Translations under genes and position numbers: made by a program
Shown here: piece by piece, positions 57,025-64,000 of the stretch
How positions within the stretch are numbered: position 1 is the stretch's first letter
Layout of the letters: each line of letters begins with the position of its first letter
Notes under the pieces: generated by a model
Databases searched by the model: none
Told to the model about the DNA's origin: nothing
What the model saw: only the letters and a program-made list of their open reading frames with translations
Assembly (NCBI GenBank): GCA_009667805.1
Contig: CM019066.1
Location: 5,518,001-5,582,000 of the forward strand
Origin: Leptobrachium leishanense
Taxonomy: Eukaryota > Chordata > Amphibia > Anura > Megophryidae
DNA length: 64,000 nucleotides
Direction of reading: 5' to 3'

Positions 57025-58979
57025 ACGTGCTTAACGCATCCTGCTCTCAATGCAGCAATCAGCCAAAAGTTTGGCTTATCGCTGTGTTCTCCCACAGTGG
57101 ACTGACATCTTAGATTTCCACTCTTGCTGTGGGACTGCCCCAACCCACTGACGTCTTTGTGCAAGGGCATGATGATATCAGAAACGTGGGCTTCCCTCGC
57201 CTGGTGGGGAATCCCAATGCAGGGATTCTTTGGACTCCAGTATCTCCGATATTATACATCCCACATGCTCATATTAAGTATCACTGAAGAGTTAGAGCCT
57301 GTAAAATAAATATTAAAAAATAATAATTTTACTTTTTTTTCCCTTTACAAAGCAGCACCGTGATCGACTTTTCAATTATGACATGAACAATGTTGCTGCA
57401 ATAACTCCCCTACTGATTTCTAAAGCTGGAAGCAAATGTGGCCGAGATGGCGCAGTGTATCTTTACACACTGTGTCATCAAAAATCTAAGCTGCAACACC
57501 ATTGTGAGAAGAGGCAAGGGGTTTGGCGCTGTGTATCTCTATGATATACACTCTACAATGTCTGGTGAGGTGGGTCTGGCCTTTGGCCTTTCCAAAGATA
57601 CCAAACACGACCATATAATATGGGCTGGATACTTCTGGTTTACGCAGCCGCCCATATAGGGAATAGTACGCAAAATCGCTTTTTGTGCAATGTGTATATT
57701 TTGTTGTATTTCCAGTCAGGTCATTTATTGCTGCTGACCCTTTCCGTGTTTTCTTTTTCAATCCCAAAGTGAAACTGTTTTTTGGTGAGGGTATAAAGAT
57801 AAATCCACCATTTTGTCTCTAAGCTGAGAAGCAGCAGGAGGATATGTGGTTGCTGGTAAGCAATTTATGGTTTCATTAGGTTAGGACCCACCTTGAAAGA
57901 GGTGCCGTGATGTGGCAGGTGGGCTTAACACTTTAATGGCCATTCAAGTAAACGAAAAAACTCTGTTTTTGTTTATCATGGAGCCACAGGGAAAAGCGCA
58001 AATGACAACCGTTTTTCTTGTAACGTTTTATACATAAAGTGGGATGGATACTTTCAGTTTACGCAGCCGCCCAGGAGGGAATAGGAGTGAAACCGCTTTT
58101 TGTGCATACGACCATATAATGTGTAGAAATATAAAACTGAAGAAAAAAATACAATATTTCCCTTTTTTTGTTTTACGGCAATGTTATTGTCTGCTTTTAC
58201 TTATATAATGAATAATGCCATTACAATAACTGCCTTACTCATTTCCCACGCTTAAAGCAAGTGTGGAGGCAATGAGGTAGTAGATTATGCATCATTTAAA
58301 AGGTAAGCTGATCAACCAGTGGGATGAGAGTCTGGGGAAATTCGGATCCCTGTATCTCCATACTAAACCATACACAAGGTCAAATGAGATGTCGTGGGAA
58401 AAGTCAGGGTCTGGCCTTTCCAGCGACACCAAACAAGACCATTTTTTCCTTTCTCCTAAGGATGCAACATTATCCACTTTTCGCAAAATTCATTTGTAAA
58501 CAGGTTTCCCCATGCTCCTAGAATTTCAACACATCGGACATGACTGCTGATGTGTTGAAATCATGTGAAAAGCTTTGAGATACGTTTTTCCTGCATGGAA
58601 CCAAGGAGCCGAAGCTGTAATGTAAATGTAACAATATCTATTCCTCTAGCGAGGAAAAATGCTTCCCATTTGTTTAAAAATTAACTTTTATTACATATGG
58701 TTTAAAATTAACCCCTTGTATTAGAATAATAAAATGTCATCCAATTTTGACAACAATGTGGCAATATCACAAATATTGTTGCTTAATAATGGATTGTGTC
58801 AGTCTTTGTATACAAACAAAAAATTGGTATAAATTGTGGCTTTAGTAAATGGTGCCTCCACCAATTTACAAGTATTTCAAGCGTCAATATGGCACACAAG
58901 TAACCAATATACCCGATATTAATTCGTAAGGAGTGTGAACACACAACATACACACTACGATTTGCCACTGTAAACCCTA

Positions 58980-59235
58980 GTGATGGTTGCGTGTGAAAAT
59001 CCCAGTAGATCAGCAGTTTTTGAAATACTCAGACCAGCCCGTCTGGCACCAACAACCATGCCACGTTCAATGTCACTTAAACACCCGTTCTTCCCCATTC
59101 TGATGCTTGGTATGAACTTCAGAAAGTCGTCTTCCCCACGTCTAGATGCCTAAATGCATTGAGTTGCTGCCATGTGATTGTCTGATTAGCAATTTAAATT
59201 AACAAGCAATTGAACAGCCTAATAAAGCGGCTGGG
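58980..59235 (-). pseudogene. Tc1-like transposase, N-terminal fragment
   Basis: Reading the minus strand, MGKNGCLSDIERGM then VVGARRAGLSISKTADLLGF is an uninterrupted N-terminal helix-turn-helix of a vertebrate Tc1 transposase. 'gcagcaactcaatgcattta' upstream belongs to its 5' region. The remainder is missing. Confidence 0.8.
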
Positions 59236-59398
59236 GAATTTAGGGTACCAAGGTTAGCCGTCACTGGGCTATAGTATTTCTTACCTCTCTTGTTTATGTA
59301 GTTGCACAACTATGGATACATTTTCAAGAGAAAGCAGACAGTAGTCCATTCACGTCTGTTCTCCAAATAGAAGGCCTATGTATTGTACAACAATTACC

Positions 59399-59940
59399 GT
59401 AGATACTCGAGTATAGCGCGACCCGAATATAACGCGATGGATAGAGATTTATTATGGAAATGAGAGAATACTCAAAACTCGAATACGACACGAGGAACAA
59501 AATTTTACTGTAAACAATTAAAATCCTTGCAGATTCTCTTAACACAGTCAGGCTCCCCCTCAGGCCAGGGTGCTCTGCTCTAGAATGATTGCAGTTGTTA
59601 CTATGTATGAAGCCGCCAGCCACCCGTCTTCTTTACTATTGATTAGATGGCCAGTGGAGACGAGCAAGATGAATGATTGGCTTAAATCAAGCGTGCCCTC
59701 TGGCCGTGATGGATCCCACCTCTCCCGAATCCGGGAGTTCCTGAAGTGTTTGCAAGCATCATCGAGACTGCATTCACTTCAGCGAGACTACCAGAACTTC
59801 CGGGAGAGTCGGGATCCAGAGCAAGGCAAGTTTTTTTTATTTTTTTACACATGATGCAGATGTCTCGAATATAACGCAACCCCTCCAATTTTAAGGTAAA
59901 TTTTTGTCTCCGAAATCTAGCGGTATACTCGAGTATCTAC
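59399..59940. mobile_element. MITE with GTAGATACTCGAGTATA ends, copy M2
   Basis: Perfect 17-bp inverted ends. The interior aligns with 30354-30918. Just inside the left end 'cgcgacccgaatataacgcg' is partly echoed inverted near the right end ('cgaatataacgcaacccc'). It is non-coding. Confidence 0.78.
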
Positions 59941-60885
59941 ACCAATCCTTGCATTAGATTTAGTCAAATTATCATTGGTAGTTTGTTCTTCATCCGTGTA
60001 TTATTATTCCTTTTTTTTTAAATAATCCAATGACAGAGTCTAAACCTCAAAGCTTCGGTTACATTATCCTTTATGAGCTGTCCTCTACCATATATTTCCA
60101 TTGGCTTCACTGGTTGCTATTTCTAGATCACAGCCTTGATAATATTACTGGAGAATACGGAAGTCCTTCTGTTTAGTGTTATTTCTGTCCTGAAGCACTC
60201 ATTCTTTTTAAGAAATATTTATATCTGATACAAAGAAGCCCGAAACGGACACCTTGGTGCTATTCTAATAATAAGAAAAGGTTACCGTTGCGTCCTATAT
60301 CCCACTTTCTCTTTGTGCTTAGCATTTGATGCATTATGTAATACTAGCCTATGTGTGAGCATTAATATTAATGACTCCTCATCAGGTCACGGCTGTGTTC
60401 TTTCTACAAAAAAAAAAAAAAGTATTCACGAGGTTCCAGTACTCATGTGGAGCTGAATATCAACACTTTAATTGCATTTGGGCGCCTCCAACAAAAGTTG
60501 AATGTAGTACGTGCAGCTTCTTTCGGAGAAGCAATCGAAACCTAATTGCAATATATTCAATAGCATATGCCTTTGTCAGAACAGAACTGGCCAAAGAGGT
60601 CCTGCATGAGCAGCATTTAAATAGAAAAGTCATGTAAAATTCATAGATATGAAACCGTGGCGAGTTATGTTTAAAACGAGGAACATTTTCTGCAAAATTC
60701 TCTTTGCTTGCCATAATTTCCCGGATGTACTATTATTTTTATTATTATTCCGGCTTCTTTGTTTCCTCTCTTGGGCGGATTCAGGGAAAAGATAAAATAA
60801 GTCTTATATGTTATATAACTCGTACAAGCCTGGAAATAATATTTTGCTTCCCTAACAAATATGCTTACACTGATCAGCCACAACG
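59941..60885. other. No gene recognised; Tc1-type end at the right edge
   Basis: 'actgatcagccacaacgtta' (60869-60888) matches a Tc1-like inverted end and supplied the TTAA used by the next element. The rest is unassigned. Confidence 0.5.
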
Positions 60886-60961
60886 TTAACCTTTTCACTG
60901 CTAAGCCATTTCACGCCTGTGTGCTGAGCTCATTTTTACCAGTTTCGCTCATCATGTTTAA

Positions 60962-62176
60962 CCACTTCGCTGCGGAGGACGCGCTCAGCGCGCCCTGCCG
61001 CAGGAAGGGTTGGCTGCGGAAGACGCGCTGAGCGCGTCCTCCCGAAGCAGCCTGCGATCGGCCGGATTCTGGCCGATCGCTGTGCCCCCCGGTGCGGGCT
61101 GACATCCAAGATGTCAGCCCGTCAATCCGGGACCGCCGCGGGCACAATAGATGTCATCGCGGCGGCGCAATGACATCTATTTCAGGCGCCCCCCCCACGT
61201 GTGCGGAGGAGGCGCCTGAAAGGGAGGGGGGGAGGTCCTTCGGACCTCTCTCCCTCCCGATCGCCGGGGTCCTGAGCTTAATGCCAGGCACCGTTTGGAA
61301 GGGCACAGCCTGCCCTTCCAAATGGTACCTGGCATTAACCCCATGGGGGCCGGATCACGAATCGGCGCCGAAAAGCGCCAGTTTGTGATCCTTTCCCGGA
61401 GCTGGCCGACATCTTGGATGTCGGCCAAGCCTCCGGGAACTCCCCCTGAGGACTGGCGTCATCGTGCATAGCACGATGATGCTAGTCCTGGAGTTAACCC
61501 ATAGCTGCCACCAATGGTGGAGATAGGGGGTTCCTATGAACCCCCTATCTCCAGATCCGTGGCAGCTATGGGATAATGTTTGATATCGTTGGATCGGCCA
61601 GAGCATGGCCTTTCCAACGATATCAAACATGACCATGAAAAAAGTTTTTTTTTAAAAATAAAAATTAAAATAAAAAATAAAATAAAAAAATAAACAAGTT
61701 TTTTATTTTTTATTTGTTTTGTTAATGCAGCAATATTGTTCCCAGTTAATTTATAATGTGAACAATGATGCTGCACTAACGATTTTTGTATGGGGTGCGT
61801 TTGTTAAAAATAGCGAAATTTTCCCCCAAAAAAATGTAACGAGACCCCATTTCTAATTTTTTTAACAAGCGCACCCCATACAAAATATAACCGCAAACGA
61901 TCGCATGCTAAAATGTGAAAAAAAACACTTTACACTTTGTAAATTTTTGAAAATTCTAATTTTATTGAATATTTTGTTATAATATACAGACAGGACATAA
62001 CGTATACATATAATAATGACATATTATGAATCTTCCGAGTCTGCCAGAAAGAACGATATATAATATGTCTGGGTCATATAATAAAATAAGGCTTCAAAAC
62101 GCGGTTAAACATGATGAGCGAAACCGGTAAAAATGACCTCAGCACACAGGCGGGAAATGCCTCAGCAGCGAAAGGG
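60962..62176 (+). mobile_element. Tx1D-like element copy 3 (complete, 1,215 bp), built of hairpins
   Basis: TTAA flanks both ends (60958-60961 and 62177-62180). Ends are CCACTTCGCTGC and GCAGCGAAAGGG. Consecutive palindromes include GACGCGCT/AGCGCGTC at 61022-61038 and 10-bp arms at 61054-61080. There are 11-bp arms at 61096-61120, 12-bp arms at 61146-61181, and 10-bp arms at 61181-61220. Arms of about 27 bp lie at 61278-61338, 61395-61437, 61450-61488 and 61498-61572 hold others, and 15-bp perfect arms lie at 61579-61627. Further right are 61721-61780, 61788-61881 and 62018-62069. No protein is encoded. Confidence 0.88.
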
Positions 62177-62751
62177 TTAAACGCGTTTTGAAGCCTTATT
62201 TTATTATATGACCCAGACATTATATATCGTTCTTTCCGGCAGACTCGGCAGATTCGGAATATATTATTATTATATGTATACGTCATGTCCTGTCTGTATA
62301 TTATAACAAAGAATGCAATAAAAATTGAATTTTCAATTATCTACATTGTGTAAAGTGTTATTTTCACATTTTATCATGCGAGCCTTTTCGGTTATATTTT
62401 CTATGGGGTGCGCTTGTTAAAAAAATTAGAAATGGGGACTCGTTACATTTTTTTGGGGGAAATTACGTGCTTTTTAGCAAACGCCCCCCATAGAAAAAAT
62501 CGTTAGTGCAGCATCATTGTTCACATTATAATTGAAATGGGAACAATATTGCTGCATTAATAAAACAAAAAAAACAATTTTTTTTTTAAAAAAATATTTC
62601 TAATTTTTTTCTTTTACATTTTACATGGTCATGTTTGGTATCATTGGAACCCCCTATCTCCACCATAGGTGGCAGCTAGGGGTTAATTGCAGAACTGATG
62701 CCATCGCGCTATGCGCGATGACGCCAGTCATCAGGGGGATATCCCGGACGG

Positions 62752-63751
62752 CAGGGCCGGATTAAGATCTCTATGGGCCTGGAGCTGAAGATTTGGTGGG
62801 CTTTTTTAGGAATTTAGTGAAATGAAGACATATTTTAGGTTATATAATAGTGCAGATACGGGTATATGTAACCGGGCAGATACTGTGTGAGTAAATTTAC
62901 ATTCAGATATCAATCATTTAGTGTGTAAAATTATTTTTTCACATTTTATCATCCAAACCTTTGGTTATATATTCTATAGGGAATTCTTGTTAAAAAAAAA
63001 AATTAAATGGGAACCGGTTACTGCATTTTTCTGAGAAAATATACAATTTTAACCAAAAATTTAATATTTCCCTTGTGTTTTGGAGGATAGTGTTTTACGA
63101 ATAATATGACTGTATAAAACCCTGACCTTGCTCCCAGCATGGGAAATGAGAAGGTGGGTAATGGCAGTGGTATTGCTCATTTTATACATGACAAATGTAC
63201 AATGCCATCGATTTTTGAACTAAAAATAAGTAGATAAAAAATGTTTATATGTTTTTTTCTTTTAGCTTTTACATGTTTGGTATTAATGCAAAGGCCAGAC
63301 TCTGTACTGTCCAATAACACCTTCACTTGACCTTGTGAGGTGTAAAGATTAGTGACGCAGGGTTCCAAAGTCCCCCCCATGCACTTTGCTGCAGTGCGGC
63401 GGTTTAGGTATTTGGTGTAACAATTCGTAATAACGGATCGTGCCATCACCTCCACACTTAAAATGGTGAGTTAGTGCAGCATCATTGTTCCCGTAATAAA
63501 TGGAAAGTATTGCTGTGTTAATAAAAATAAAGAAATATTTATTATTTTATTTTTATTGTTACGGAAAACCTGGTCATGATTGTCCTAGCCTTTCCAGTGA
63601 TACCTCACATGACCCTGTAGCTGCTATGGTGTTGGAGATATTGGGGTCCAAATGCCCATCAAAGCAGACATTGCTATTTTTTTTCTGGGCCTATTCTGGG
63701 GCATGGGCCTGGAGTTGCTGCTCCATCTGCCCCTATGTTAATCCGGCCCTG
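62752..63751. mobile_element. 1.0-kb element with CAGGGCCGGATTAA ends (hAT-like)
   Basis: Left CAGGGCCGGATTAAG and right TTAATCCGGCCCTG are inverted partners. The host text reads across the insertion ('cccggacgg' then 'cttggccgac') without a visible 8-bp duplication. The interior includes scraps that resemble the Tx1D-like right half (about 62930-63060 and 63480-63540). Confidence 0.6.
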
Positions 63752-64000
63752 CTTGGCCGACACAGGCTGTGCCCTTCCAAACGGTGCATGCCTTTTCCCA
63801 GTGGCCCGCACGGATGGGGAGAGGTCTAAAAAAATGCAATAAAATTAGAATTTTCAATAATTTACAACGTGTAAAGTGTTTTTTTAACATTTTAACATGC
63901 GAGCGTTTGCGGTTATATTTTCTATGGGTTGTGCTTGTTAAAAAAATTAGAAATGGGGTCTCGTTACATATTTTTGGGGGGGAAAATTATGATTTTTAAC

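Larger units (their letters stand above)
55766..58460 (+). mobile_element. Old Tx1D-like relic(s), split by a LINE
   Basis: 'ttaacccatttgctgcagca' opens the relic. After the LINE (55801-57024) the series resumes with 'acagtggactgacatcttag', then 'tcctttggactcc'-like modules, 'aacaatgttgctgcaataac' and 'ggcctttccaaagatacca'. Module order repeats around 58110-58440, suggesting more than one copy. A 17-bp diverged duplication starting GACGTG (55784 and 57024) flanks the LINE. Confidence 0.5.
60890..64000 (-). mobile_element. Tx1D-like element copy 4, minus orientation, hosting other insertions
   Basis: It opens 'ccttttcactgctaagcc' after TTAA (60886-60889), the inverted right end of the family. 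It is interrupted by copy 3 at an internal TTAA, resumes at 62177 and runs minus-strand to about 62751. It is interrupted again by a CAGGGCC element, then resumes with 'cttggccgacacaggctgtg' at 63752. From about 63833 another minus-strand piece of the family starts out of order, so the right part is rearranged or a fifth copy. Confidence 0.75.

Overview
The window reads as vertebrate repeat-rich DNA, most likely from an amphibian and probably a frog. This rests on the repeat families: two L1 elements of the Tx1 type (a clade first described in Xenopus), two Penelope-like elements (PLEs) with GIY-YIG endonuclease, several non-autonomous DNA transposon families with TTAA, TTA/TAA or 8-bp target duplications, Tc1-like remnants and hammerhead-ribozyme sequences. 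I found no convincing host gene exon, no tRNA or rRNA gene and no CRISPR array. Nearly all coding capacity belongs to retroelements, all of it broken by stops or frameshifts.

Layout. Bases 1-18607 are one nested stack. A family-B element (1-204 and 18307-18607) was hit at a TTAA by a piggyBac-like non-autonomous element resembling Xenopus Tx1D (209-7040). That element was hit by a Tx1-type L1 (851-6503, 13-bp target duplication). A Penelope-like element, PLE-A (7056-18291, 15-bp target duplication), landed beside the Tx1D-like right end. PLE-A is an inverted dimer and itself carries a second Tx1D-like copy and two Harbinger-like MITEs. Bases 18750-20240 are a decayed Tc1-like transposon split by a MITE. 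Bases 20985-27760 hold PLE-B on the minus strand, with a hammerhead in each flanking arm. Bases 28-34 kb hold a third Harbinger-like MITE, LINE 3' tails, three family-B elements with 18-bp inverted ends, and a 565-bp MITE. Bases 34950-35336 are a 56-bp satellite. Bases 36376-38957 are a hAT-like element with an exact 8-bp duplication; it contains a broken SGNH-hydrolase sequence. Bases 40599-41052 are about 1.4 copies of a 325-bp repeat carrying a full-consensus hammerhead. Bases 42484-48330 are a second, less damaged Tx1-type L1. The remainder holds older Tx1D-like relics, a truncated L2/CR1/Rex1-type LINE (55801-57024), a Tc1-like piece, a second copy of the 565-bp MITE family, and at 60890-64000 a Tx1D-like element inserted into an inverted Tx1D-like element.

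How the parts work together: the autonomous-type sequences are the L1s (RNA-binding ORF1 protein plus endonuclease/reverse transcriptase) and the PLEs (reverse transcriptase plus GIY-YIG, with ribozyme-bearing terminal repeats). The rest depend on transposases not present here. The most unusual structure is the Tx1D-like family itself. Its 1.2-kb unit is a string of about fifteen consecutive hairpins rather than ordinary sequence between two inverted ends.
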